The translations under genes and the position numbers were made by a program. This document shows positions 28,169 through 36,267 of a stretch of 63,399 bases of DNA, piece after piece. The notes below the pieces were generated by a model. It made no database searches. It was not told the DNA's origin and saw only the letters and a list, made by a program, of their open reading frames with translations. This DNA comes from Flavobacterium sp. (GTDB lineage: Bacteria > Bacteroidota > Bacteroidia > Flavobacteriales > Flavobacteriaceae), in the NCBI RefSeq assembly GCF_027531905.1, contig NZ_JAPZSU010000007.1:1-63399 (forward strand), read 5' to 3'. Position 1 is the first letter of the stretch; each line of letters begins with the position of its first letter.

Positions 28169-28915
28169 TTAAGACAAAATATTCATTTTCTTAATGAAGT
28201 CTTTGTAGGTGTCGCTTAGGTTGACTTTGTGTCCGCCTTGTACGATGATTAAATTGTCGGCAAGGATGATTTCTTCGATTTTGTTTACATTGACCAAGTA
28301 ATTGCGATGGGTTTTAATGAATTGATTAGAGTTGAGTAAGCCGCTAATTTTGGTCAGCGAAATTAAAATCACAAATTTTTCTTTCTCGGTAATGATGTTG
28401 CAATACCGTTCTTCCACTTCGATGTAGAGGATGTCTTTTAAGGCTACTTTTTTTAAGGCATTTTTTTTCTTGATAAACAAATACTCATGGCTCACCACGG
28501 TATCTTGTTCTTCGCTTTGAAAGACTTGGCTTTGGGCATAAAATTTCTCTACTGCCATTTCAATAGCGTACAAAATTTCTAAGGGGTTGAAGGGTTTCAT
28601 TAAGAAACTAAACGGTTTGGTAAGTCTGGCTCTATCGAAGATTTGACGGTCTTGCGAACTGGTTAAAAATACAAAAGGCTTTACGGCATTGGGCACTATG
28701 CTAATCGCTTCAGCAAAAGCAATACCATCGGGTTTTCCATCCAAAAAAACATCTATGATGGCAATATCTACTTTTTGGCTATAAAACAGCGTTAAGGCAT
28801 CTTTAAAGGTTCTTGCTACCCCAACGATGTTGTAGTTGTTTTCCAAAAGTACTTTGCTTAAAGTGTTGCTTTCTTCTAGCGTGTCTTCAATGATTAGAAT
28901 GTTGATGGTATCCAT
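28169..28915 (-). CDS. LytTR-family response regulator
   Basis: A 248-residue two-component regulator. The receiver (about 1-125) has Glu10-Asp11 and phospho-acceptor Asp55 (AIIDVFLDG). A C-terminal LytTR DNA-binding domain follows (about 145-245; IEVEERYCNI, FIKTHRNYLVNV). It starts one base after the stop codon of the histidine kinase gene on the minus strand, so the two form an operon and very likely a signalling pair. Target genes are unknown. Confidence 0.92.
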   Translation of the reverse strand: MDTINILIIEDTLEESNTLSKVLLENNYNIVGVARTFKDALTLFYSQKVDIAIIDVFLDGKPDGIAFAEAISIVPNAVKPFVFLTSSQDRQIFDRARLTKPFSFLMKPFNPLEILYAIEMAVEKFYAQSQVFQSEEQDTVVSHEYLFIKKKNALKKVALKDILYIEVEERYCNIITEKEKFVILISLTKISGLLNSNQFIKTHRNYLVNVNKIEEIILADNLIIVQGGHKVNLSDTYKDFIKKMNILS

Positions 28916-28916
28916 A

Positions 28917-30647
28917 TTATACGGTTTTAGGGAATGATAAAATCATTTTAGTGCCTTTGTTGAGTTCGCTTTCTATGGCGAGCGTGCCACCATTTTTTTT
29001 AATCATTTGTTTGCATAATTGCATGCCAAGTCCCGTTCCTATGATTTCTGAATTGCTTTTCTTGGCCAATAGTTCGTTGTCTTCTAATAACTCGGCTATG
29101 GTTTCTGGGCTCATTCCAATGCCTTGATCTTCAATAATCAATTGATGGAACTCGGATGGGGTGTCTAGGCTATAAAAACGAATGCTGCTGTGTTCTGGAG
29201 AGAATTTAATAGCATTGTCCAACAAGTTGCGCAAAATGATTTTTAACGAATCGAGATCTACGAAGATGAAACCGTTTTTGGACACTTCGTTTTCAAAGGC
29301 AATTGTTTTTTCTAACAGTAGGGGTTTGTAGCTGTATTCTATTTGTTGTACAATAGAAAACAAATGCACTGAATCTTTATGAAAATACAATTGTTGGGTT
29401 TGTAATAACGCCCAATGTAACAAATTATCTAGTAAACTATAAGCGCTGTTGGCAATCGCACTGTTTTGATGAAGGAGTTTGTCGAGTTCGTCGTAGTTTT
29501 TGGATTCTAGGGAGTTGGTGAGTTTGGTGTTGCTGGTTTTGAGTGCATTGACGGACGAACGCAAATCGTGACTAACAATAGAAAACAGTTGGTCTTTGGT
29601 TGCGTTGAGCTCGTCTAGTTTTTCTTTTTGGCTTAAAATGATTTTAGCATTTTTTACCTTTTGCCCATAGACATAAACACCACCTGTTAAAAGGAGTAGC
29701 AAACCTATGGTGGAGAAAAACATGGTATTGCGTTGCGTATTTTTTAATTCATTTTCTACTTTGAGTACTGAGATTTGTTTTTGTTTTTGGGCAACGGCAT
29801 ATTTTTTTTCATAATCTGCTAGTGCCCAGACTTTGTTTTGATTGTTGAGGGAATCTTTCCATTGCTCTGATTCTTTGCGGTAGGCTAGGGCTTGTTTGAA
29901 ATTGCCGCGGTTTTCTTCAACGACAGCCATATTTAAAGAGGCATCTCTTTTTTTATCAAAGGCATTTATTTTTTTTGATAATGAATACGCTTTTTCAAAA
30001 TAGGGAATGGCTTGTGCGTCTTTGTATTGGACATAATATAAATTAGCTATGTCATTGTATATGCCAAATATAGATATACTATCATTCTCTTTTTCTTGAA
30101 GTTGAAGACTTTTAAATAAGTATTCTTCGGCTTCTGGAAATTGATTTAGATGTAAATAGCTAGTGCCTAAATTTTGATAAATAATACTTATTTTATAACC
30201 TTGTTGATTTGGAATTGGAATTTTTTCTACTTTTTTGAAATAATAAATGGCTTTCTTGAATTGTTTTAGTTCTAATGAAATTTCTCCTAATTTTTTATTG
30301 ACTAATGGGTAAAAGTAAAAATTTTTAGAAATTTTAATAACTTCATATTTTGCTTCTTTGAATAGTTTTAGTTGTCTAAAAGAATTTCCTCTTAGATAAT
30401 GACAATAGTCGGTTAATTCTTTATTTCGACTCGAGTTTAATTGTTTCATACAATAAACTAAAGTAGAGTCCCATTTCTGCTTGGAAAAAAAATATTGTGC
30501 TTTATTAAAGTTTAATTCGTTTTTAAACTCGATTGATTTTTGTTTTAACACTTTGTTGAAAACAATATTTACTGTTTCCTCTTGAGATAGCAGAGTAAGA
30601 GGTTGGATGAAAAAAAATAAAATTAAAAATAGTTTCAATTTTGTCAT
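28917..30647 (-). CDS. TPR-containing sensor histidine kinase
   Basis: A 576-residue membrane kinase. A signal sequence (1-21) leads to a periplasmic array of tetratricopeptide repeats (about 40-270), one membrane helix (about 305-325), a HisKA domain with phosphorylated His360 in SHDLRSS, and a HATPase domain with N box (RNLLDNAIKFSP), G1 (DQGIGM) and G2 (GTGLGMQLCK). The repeats suggest it senses a protein or peptide ligand in the periplasm. It is co-transcribed with the LytTR regulator. LytTR regulators more often pair with LytS-type kinases, so a HisKA partner is notable. Confidence 0.92.
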   Translation of the reverse strand: MTKLKLFLILFFFIQPLTLLSQEETVNIVFNKVLKQKSIEFKNELNFNKAQYFFSKQKWDSTLVYCMKQLNSSRNKELTDYCHYLRGNSFRQLKLFKEAKYEVIKISKNFYFYPLVNKKLGEISLELKQFKKAIYYFKKVEKIPIPNQQGYKISIIYQNLGTSYLHLNQFPEAEEYLFKSLQLQEKENDSISIFGIYNDIANLYYVQYKDAQAIPYFEKAYSLSKKINAFDKKRDASLNMAVVEENRGNFKQALAYRKESEQWKDSLNNQNKVWALADYEKKYAVAQKQKQISVLKVENELKNTQRNTMFFSTIGLLLLLTGGVYVYGQKVKNAKIILSQKEKLDELNATKDQLFSIVSHDLRSSVNALKTSNTKLTNSLESKNYDELDKLLHQNSAIANSAYSLLDNLLHWALLQTQQLYFHKDSVHLFSIVQQIEYSYKPLLLEKTIAFENEVSKNGFIFVDLDSLKIILRNLLDNAIKFSPEHSSIRFYSLDTPSEFHQLIIEDQGIGMSPETIAELLEDNELLAKKSNSEIIGTGLGMQLCKQMIKKNGGTLAIESELNKGTKMILSFPKTV

Positions 30648-30684
30648 TTGCAGTAAGCTTTTTTTAATTAAGCCAATAATAAAT

Positions 30685-30729
30685 AAACTTCATTGTTTGA
30701 TTCTTTTGAGAGATTAGACAATGAAGTTT
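30685..30729 (-). terminator. Terminator of the 131-residue protein gene
   Basis: A 12-bp stem (30685-30696 with 30718-30729, AAACTTCATTGT) with a 21-base loop. On the minus strand it is followed by a T-rich run. It separates the small gene upstream from the histidine kinase. Confidence 0.65.
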
Positions 30730-30745
30730 ATGTTTCTTAGATATA

Positions 30746-31141
30746 TTATTGTCCCACTGTTGTCACAGTCCCTCTAGAAGTCACAGGGTCTTCATTTACC
30801 ATAAAAGAATCAATTTCTGTTATATTGGCAACAGTGTCTGAAGTATAATCTACTTCTACATAATATACATCGCAACTTTCTGGGGTTTCTTCCGAGAAAT
30901 TGTAATCGTAGTTCATGGTTAGTACATTGCCAGATTCTATTGGCGTTTGCACTGTTGGTGGGATAGTGTCCTCGGAGTTCATGTATAAAGTAGCTCTAAT
31001 TTTTAGGGTCAAAGCACCACCTGTTGGGGTGTAGAATTTTGCCGAAACCAAAGGAGAAACAGGATATTGTACTGTTCCTGGGCTTGAAAAAGTAAAAGGA
31101 GTTGTGTTAATTTTTGTGTTTTGAATAACTGTAAATGCCAT
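30746..31141 (-). CDS. Hypothetical 131-residue protein
   Basis: I do not recognise this protein. It has no signal peptide or membrane helix, is rich in Thr, Val, Ser and Pro, and has alternating hydrophobic residues that suggest a beta-sandwich. There is a single cysteine (ESCDVYYVEV). It is transcribed toward the kinase/LytTR operon but has its own terminator. It could be a cytoplasmic product or an unconventional secreted one; nothing in the sequence decides. Confidence 0.65.
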   Translation of the reverse strand: MAFTVIQNTKINTTPFTFSSPGTVQYPVSPLVSAKFYTPTGGALTLKIRATLYMNSEDTIPPTVQTPIESGNVLTMNYDYNFSEETPESCDVYYVEVDYTSDTVANITEIDSFMVNEDPVTSRGTVTTVGQ

Positions 31142-31279
31142 GTTTGTAAATGATTTATAAGGTTAAAAAGATTAAAGATATTTTTTTTATGTGAATTAAA
31201 TGTAAAGTTGTCTGATTTTTTTTAATTTTTATTGTGATATGTGTCAGTAACATAGAGATTGGGTTGGCTTTTATGCAAA

Positions 31280-31314
31280 AAAAGCCCCTTAGTCATAATG
31301 AATAAGGGGCTTTT
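31280..31314 (-). terminator. Terminator of pnp
   Basis: A perfect 12-bp stem (31280-31291 with 31303-31314, AAAAGCCCCTTA). Read on the minus strand it is followed by a long T run. It lies 27 bases past the pnp stop codon. Confidence 0.88.
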
Positions 31315-31340
31315 GGAAATTAACCTTTATTTGAGAATTG

Positions 31341-33476
31341 CTATTCTTTTTTCTCTTCGCGTGGAGGTCTAGGTACTAATGCTTTTTTAGAAACCTTCTC
31401 TTTACGAGTTTTAGGATCAATACCTAAGTATTTCACTTGGAAAACATCTCCCATTTTTACAACATCGGCAACGTTTTCAGTTCTTTCCCAAGCTAATTCG
31501 GAAACGTGCAATAACACTTCGTTTCCTGGAGCAGCAGTATATTCTACCACAGCACCAAAGTCCAGCATTTTGATTACTTTCACTTCATACGCTTCTCCCA
31601 TTTGTGGTTTGAAAGTAATAGAAGCAATTTTTGCTAATACTGCTTCGATTCCAGCAGGATCCGTTCCTAAGATTTCAATCACACCTTGCTCGTCTACTTC
31701 GTTGATTACGATGGTCGTTCCTGTAGCTTTTTGTAATTCTTGAATTACTTTTCCACCAGGACCAATTAAGGCACCAATATAGTTTCCAGGAATGGTTCTA
31801 GTGATGATTTTTGGAGCGTGTGCTTTAACGTCGGCTCTAGGTGTAGCAATCGTTTCAGTCAATTTGCCTAAAATATGCATACGTCCGTCACGAGCTTGGT
31901 TAAGGGCTTGTTCCATGATGTCATAACGCAATCCATCAATTTTGATGTCCATTTGACAAGCAGTGATTCCGTCAGCAGTTCCCGTTACTTTAAAGTCCAT
32001 ATCTCCTAAGTGATCTTCGTCTCCTAGAATATCAGACAATACCGCAAATTTCTCTCCGTCAGTAATCAATCCCATAGCAATTCCAGAAACTGGTTTTACC
32101 ATTTGAACTCCAGCATCCATCAAAGCCATTGTTCCTGCACAAACGGTTGCCATAGAAGAAGAACCGTTAGATTCTAATACTTCAGAAACCACACGAATGG
32201 TATAAGGACAATCAGCAGGAATCATGTTTTTTAACGCACGTTGTGCCAAGTTTCCGTGACCTACTTCTCTTCTTGAAGTTCCTCTTAGTGGTTTTGCTTC
32301 ACCTGTAGAGAAAGGAGGGAAGTTGTAGTGTAAATAGAATTTCTCTTCACCTTGTTCTGATGGAGAGTCGATTTGGTTAGCCTCTCTAGAAGTTCCTAAA
32401 GTTACGGTAGCCAAAGCTTGTGTTTCTCCACGAGTAAATAATGAAGAACCGTGAACTCTTGGTAAATAATTTGTTTCGCACCAAATTGGTCGAATGTCAG
32501 TGGTTTTTCTACCATCTAAACGAACACCTAATTCTAATACAACATTACGAACGGCTTCTTTGTTGGTTTTGTAGAAATATTTTGAAACTAAATCACCGTC
32601 AGCCGCCAATTCTTCTTCAGTAAATAAAGCTTTTACTTCTTCTTTTACTTCAGCAAATGCAGCGCTTCTTTCGTGTTTAGCAGAACCTACTTTTGCGATA
32701 GCATAAATTTTATCGTAAGCCGCCGCTTTAACTTTTTTGTAAATTTCTTCGTTTTCTTTTTCTCCTTCGTAAGTACGAGTTTCTTTTTTACCAAAAGCAG
32801 CTTGTAAACGATATTGTGCTTCAATTTGAACTTTAATCGCTTCGTGTGCAAATTTGATGGCTTCTACCATTTCGGCTTCTGAAATTTCTTTCATTTCGCC
32901 TTCCACCATCGCTACAGAATCCATAGAAGCTCCAATCATCATGTCGATGTCTGATTTTGCTAAGTCTTCTCTACTTGGGTTGATTACAAATTTACCATCA
33001 ATACGTGCAACACGTACTTCGGAAATCAAATTGTAAAAAGGAATATCAGATACTGCTAATGCTGCGGATGCCGCTAAACCAGCCAATGCATCTGGCATTA
33101 CTTCTTCATCATGAGACATCAACTGAATCATAACTTGTGTTTCAGCATGGTAATCGTCTGGGAAAAGCGGACGTAAAACACGGTCTACTAATCTCATGGT
33201 TAATACTTCGCTGTCGCTAGGGCGTGCTTCTCTTTTGAAGAAACCACCTGGAAAACGACCTGCTGCTGCGAATTTTTCGCGGTAATCTACCGTCAAAGGT
33301 AAAAAGTCTACCGCTGGGTTGGCGCTACGTGCTGAAACTGCTGTGGCAAGGATCATCGTGTCGCCCATTCTAACTACTACAGAACCATCCGCTTGTTTGG
33401 CTAAACGTCCTGTCTCGATTGTGATGCTTCTGCCATCACCTAAATCGATACTTTCTACAAATAATTGTGGAATCAT
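31341..33476 (-). CDS. pnp: Polynucleotide phosphorylase
   Basis: 3'-to-5' phosphorolytic RNase of the RNA degradation machinery. Two RNase PH domains are separated by a helical domain (about 1-545), followed by a KH domain with the GPGG loop (near [14 protein letters not shown]) and an S1 domain at the end (about 620-695); 711 residues. The start ATG follows an AAGGA sequence by nine bases. rpsO lies just upstream on the same strand, a pairing found in very many bacteria, but with a terminator in between. Confidence 0.97.
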   Translation of the reverse strand: MIPQLFVESIDLGDGRSITIETGRLAKQADGSVVVRMGDTMILATAVSARSANPAVDFLPLTVDYREKFAAAGRFPGGFFKREARPSDSEVLTMRLVDRVLRPLFPDDYHAETQVMIQLMSHDEEVMPDALAGLAASAALAVSDIPFYNLISEVRVARIDGKFVINPSREDLAKSDIDMMIGASMDSVAMVEGEMKEISEAEMVEAIKFAHEAIKVQIEAQYRLQAAFGKKETRTYEGEKENEEIYKKVKAAAYDKIYAIAKVGSAKHERSAAFAEVKEEVKALFTEEELAADGDLVSKYFYKTNKEAVRNVVLELGVRLDGRKTTDIRPIWCETNYLPRVHGSSLFTRGETQALATVTLGTSREANQIDSPSEQGEEKFYLHYNFPPFSTGEAKPLRGTSRREVGHGNLAQRALKNMIPADCPYTIRVVSEVLESNGSSSMATVCAGTMALMDAGVQMVKPVSGIAMGLITDGEKFAVLSDILGDEDHLGDMDFKVTGTADGITACQMDIKIDGLRYDIMEQALNQARDGRMHILGKLTETIATPRADVKAHAPKIITRTIPGNYIGALIGPGGKVIQELQKATGTTIVINEVDEQGVIEILGTDPAGIEAVLAKIASITFKPQMGEAYEVKVIKMLDFGAVVEYTAAPGNEVLLHVSELAWERTENVADVVKMGDVFQVKYLGIDPKTRKEKVSKKALVPRPPREEKKE

Positions 33477-33603
33477 AAATTTTTTCCTTAATGGTTATTA
33501 AATGGGTTTTAGTTGTGTTGTAGTTGTTGTGTGTAGTTGTTGTTTCTAAAACCCAATGAAAAACCAAACTTTTTTTCTTGTAAAATGCGCGTAATGTATA
33601 AAC

Positions 33604-33631
33604 AAAAAGAGGCACTCTCGCACCTCTTTTT
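33604..33631 (-). terminator. Terminator of rpsO
   Basis: A 9-bp stem AAAAAGAGG/CCTCTTTTT (33604-33612 with 33623-33631). On the minus strand it ends in a T run. It lies between rpsO and pnp, so expression of pnp needs read-through or its own promoter. Confidence 0.75.
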
Positions 33632-33639
33632 TATATTGA

Positions 33640-33909
33640 TTATTTTCTAATACCCAATACTTTGATAATCTCACGATATCTGTTGATTTCTTTTTTCTTC
33701 AAGTAATCCAACAAAGCTCTTCTTTTACCTACTAATAGTACCAAAGAACGCTCTGTGTTGTAATCATGACGATTTTTTTTCAAGTGCTCAGTAAGGTGGC
33801 TAATTCTGTGTGTAAATAAAGCGATTTGTCCTTCTGCAGATCCCGTGTTTTCTGCTTTTCCTCCGTGCTTAGCGAAAATATCCGCTTTAACTTCTTTAGT
33901 TAAATACAT
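33640..33909 (-). CDS. rpsO: 30S ribosomal protein S15
   Basis: An 89-residue ribosomal protein that binds the central domain of 16S rRNA early in assembly. The family signature is clear (TGSAEGQIALFTHRI, LTEHLKKNRHDYNTERSL, RRALLDYLKKKEINRY). It lies upstream of pnp, as in many bacteria. Confidence 0.97.
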   Translation of the reverse strand: MYLTKEVKADIFAKHGGKAENTGSAEGQIALFTHRISHLTEHLKKNRHDYNTERSLVLLVGKRRALLDYLKKKEINRYREIIKVLGIRK

Positions 33910-34014
33910 GCTAATATTATTTAAATGATTTTTATGTATGACTTACAGCTCTTGTAAGACGGGTGCAAAAGTATAAAAAAAATATCAATTATGAGTGATA
34001 AATTGATGAATTCC

Positions 34015-34470
34015 TTAAAATAACTTCGCAATTTCTTCATTCACAAACTCCAAGAATCGTTCGTCGGCTTCCGTGAAAGGGTCGATCACGTGACTGTCAA
34101 TGTCGATTTGACCAATGTTTATGCCATTTACAAATAGCGGTACTACAATTTCTGATTTTACGGTGAAGCTGCACGCAATGTAGTTGTCTTGTGCTGCCAC
34201 ATCAGGCACTACAAAGTTCGCATTTGATTCTGCTACTTGTCCGCAAATTCCTTTTCCGAAAGGAATAACCGTGTGATCTGTTTCGGCGCCTACATAAGGC
34301 CCTAAGTGCAAGGTTTTGGCATCGTGATTGGCGAAGTAAAATCCTACCCAATTGTAGTATGCAATAGATTCGTTCAGCAGTTGGCAAATGCTTAGTAATT
34401 TCTCGTCTCTTGTGGAAGTATCGTTGCTTGTAATGGCAATTACTTTTGGTTGTAATTCTTGAAATGTCAT
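34015..34470 (-). CDS. GAF-domain protein, free methionine-R-sulfoxide reductase-like
   Basis: A 151-residue single GAF domain of the YebR/fRMsr type, an enzyme that reduces free methionine-R-sulfoxide. Two of the three family cysteines are present: Cys76 in GKGICG and Cys100 in YIACS, the latter matching the catalytic one. The position of the third cysteine holds His66. The family pocket ending GINIGQIDIDS is intact. It is probably an active enzyme with a simpler thiol relay, though a pure ligand-binding role is possible. Confidence 0.78.
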   Translation of the reverse strand: MTFQELQPKVIAITSNDTSTRDEKLLSICQLLNESIAYYNWVGFYFANHDAKTLHLGPYVGAETDHTVIPFGKGICGQVAESNANFVVPDVAAQDNYIACSFTVKSEIVVPLFVNGINIGQIDIDSHVIDPFTEADERFLEFVNEEIAKLF

Positions 34471-34542
34471 TTTAAAAATATTTTATACAAAAGTATTTAA
34501 TGCGGGTCTTATAAATTACATAAATTTGAAAAAAAATCAATT

Positions 34543-35091
34543 TTGAAAAACTATTGGACGCTTTACAAGCCTTTTTTGAAATTCATTGGCACTTTCTTAC
34601 TTGCGTTTATCTTGCTCACTTTTTTATACCAGTGGTATTTGTCTGGATATGAAAAGAATCAAATCGATGGCATCACCCGTCTTGTGGCTAGTCATGTTGA
34701 AAAAGTATTGCAAGTATTCGATTCCAATTCGGCTGTGGTGTATGACAACAAGACCAAAATCAGTATCTTGATGCATCAAAAAGAAGTGGCAAGAATAATT
34801 GAAGGATGTAATGCTATAAGTGTTGTGATTCTTTTTGTTTCCTTTGTGATGGCTTTTGCAGGAAGGATAACCACTGCTTTGTTGTTTTTGATTGGAGGTA
34901 GTGTGTTGATTTATCTGCTCAACGTGATTAGAATTGCGGTTTTGAGCGTTCTTTTGTATCGTTTTCCGGCCTACGAACATCTTTTGCATGGCGTGATTTT
35001 TCCGCTGTTTATTTATGGGGTTGTTTTTATTCTTTGGTTTATCTGGGTCAACTATTTTTCTTCTTATGGTAAAAAATCTACTTCAAAATAA
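34543..35091 (+). CDS. xrtF: Exosortase family protein XrtF
   Basis: A 182-residue multi-pass membrane protein of the exosortase/archaeosortase fold. The three expected catalytic residues are visible: Cys in EGCNAISVV (near 88), Arg in LNVIRIAVLS (near 129) and His in HLLHGVIFPL (near 148). Exosortases process a C-terminal signal on exported proteins; the target of XrtF is not known. Translation starts at TTG (34543). The next gene overlaps its end by 26 bases and encodes the usual companion membrane protein. Confidence 0.88.
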   Translation: MKNYWTLYKPFLKFIGTFLLAFILLTFLYQWYLSGYEKNQIDGITRLVASHVEKVLQVFDSNSAVVYDNKTKISILMHQKEVARIIEGCNAISVVILFVSFVMAFAGRITTALLFLIGGSVLIYLLNVIRIAVLSVLLYRFPAYEHLLHGVIFPLFIYGVVFILWFIWVNYFSSYGKKSTSK

Positions 35092-35512
35092 AGGCAAAAT
35101 CGTTCTTGGGCTGCTGGTGATTTTTCTTTTTGCGCTAATCCGTGAATATGAGACGCAACTGTTTTATGACCCTTTTTTAAGTTTTTTTAAAGGAGATTAT
35201 GCTAATTCGCCTCTGCCAAAGTACGATTCCTTTTGTTTGTTTTTTGGCTTGCTTTTTAGATATGGATTGAATTCTCTGTTATCCTTGGCTTTGTTATATG
35301 TTCTTTTTAAAGACCTAGATATGGTTCAGTTTTCGGGGATTTTATTTGTAGTTTTTTTTGTTTTGCTAGTAGTTGTCTTGTTTTGTCTCCTTTCTTTTCA
35401 GAATCAAAATTATTTGCTTCTTTTTTATGTGCGTAGGTTTTTGATTCAACCGATTTTTATTCTGCTTTTTATTCCGGGGTTTTATTATCAAAAGATGAAA
35501 AGTAATAAATAA
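35066..35512 (+). CDS. Exosortase F system-associated membrane protein
   Basis: A 148-residue hydrophobic protein with about four membrane helices and a basic C-terminus. It is known only as the constant neighbour of XrtF. I chose the ATG at 35066 (MVKNLLQNKGK) because the longer frame from 35015 would run deep into xrtF; the chosen start overlaps xrtF by 26 bases, a sign of coupling. It probably forms a complex with XrtF or handles its substrate. Confidence 0.8.
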   Translation: MVKNLLQNKGKIVLGLLVIFLFALIREYETQLFYDPFLSFFKGDYANSPLPKYDSFCLFFGLLFRYGLNSLLSLALLYVLFKDLDMVQFSGILFVVFFVLLVVVLFCLLSFQNQNYLLLFYVRRFLIQPIFILLFIPGFYYQKMKSNK

Positions 35513-35557
35513 CATTTTATTAGTACTTTAGAAAGAGAAAAGAATTAGTTTTGTATC

Positions 35558-35965
35558 ATGAATGTAAAGAAGAGCACTAGTTTATTTTTGGCACTCCTAT
35601 TATTGGTTTCCAATATAGGAATGGCTTTTAATGTGCATTATTGTGGCGACTCTATTGTTGCGATAAGTTTGCATTCTGAACTTTTATCTTTGACAGAGCC
35701 TGATGGTTGTTGTGAGAAAACAGCAGTTGTCGAAAAAGATTCTTGCTGTAAAGATAAAGTGGTGCATTTTGAAAAAAAGTCGGATAATGCGACTGTGAAA
35801 ATTGTACTGTTTGATATTTCGACTCCTTTCTTAGTGGCTGTGCAACAAGTTCCAGTTTTTGCTAGAACACTTCATTTTCAAAAAGCGGTAGTTAACGATT
35901 TTTATGTCGCTATCAATGCACCGCCGCTTTACCAATTATACCATCAATACATTTTTTACGCCTGA
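35558..35965 (+). CDS. HYC_CC_PP family protein
   Basis: A 135-residue exported protein with an N-terminal signal sequence (about 6-23) and the three motifs that name the family: HYC (27-29), paired cysteines (51-52 and 63-64) and APPLY near the end. The function is unproven. The Cys/His pattern suggests metal binding, and the genes that follow (a TonB-dependent receptor and an exported HMA protein) point to copper or another soft metal. Confidence 0.85.
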   Translation: MNVKKSTSLFLALLLLVSNIGMAFNVHYCGDSIVAISLHSELLSLTEPDGCCEKTAVVEKDSCCKDKVVHFEKKSDNATVKIVLFDISTPFLVAVQQVPVFARTLHFQKAVVNDFYVAINAPPLYQLYHQYIFYA

Positions 35966-36267
35966 TTTTGTTTATTTAATTTCTTGAAAATTTTATAAAC
36001 AGTTGTCGTTTGAGCACTTTTGTCCTTATGTGCAGGTTTGCGTAAGGGATAGCAGCCAATGTCATTAAGTTAAGAAATTTTAGATTGAAGAGTAACGATT
36101 CTTGATTTTAGATTTTGTGCTAATAAATAAAAAAGACTAGTTTTTTCAATGGTTTACACATCAGAAATCGTTAATCGAAAATCAGCAATCATTTTATCAT
36201 TTAACCCTTAACTTAATGGGGTTACGCCCAAAATAAGCTGAAACGACGGCATAAATCAGAGTAAACA
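35966..36267. other. Intergenic region with an inverted repeat
   Basis: 302 bp without a supportable gene. CATTAAGTTAAG (36063-36074) and its exact reverse complement (36207-36218) lie 132 bases apart. The stretch between is AT-rich. The segment around 36045-36060 (GTAAGGGATAGCAG) looks like a piece of a dispersed repeat. The promoter of the receptor gene must lie here, but I see no clear box pair. Confidence 0.4.

Noticed and set aside
35015..35065. A longer start for the XrtF companion protein.
   Set aside because: It would overlap xrtF by 77 bases. The ATG at 35066 gives a proper basic N-terminus before the first membrane helix.
36063..36218. A 12-bp inverted repeat 156 bp across, considered as a miniature transposable element.
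   Set aside because: The match does not extend beyond 12 bp, no target-site duplication is visible, and there is no second copy in the window.
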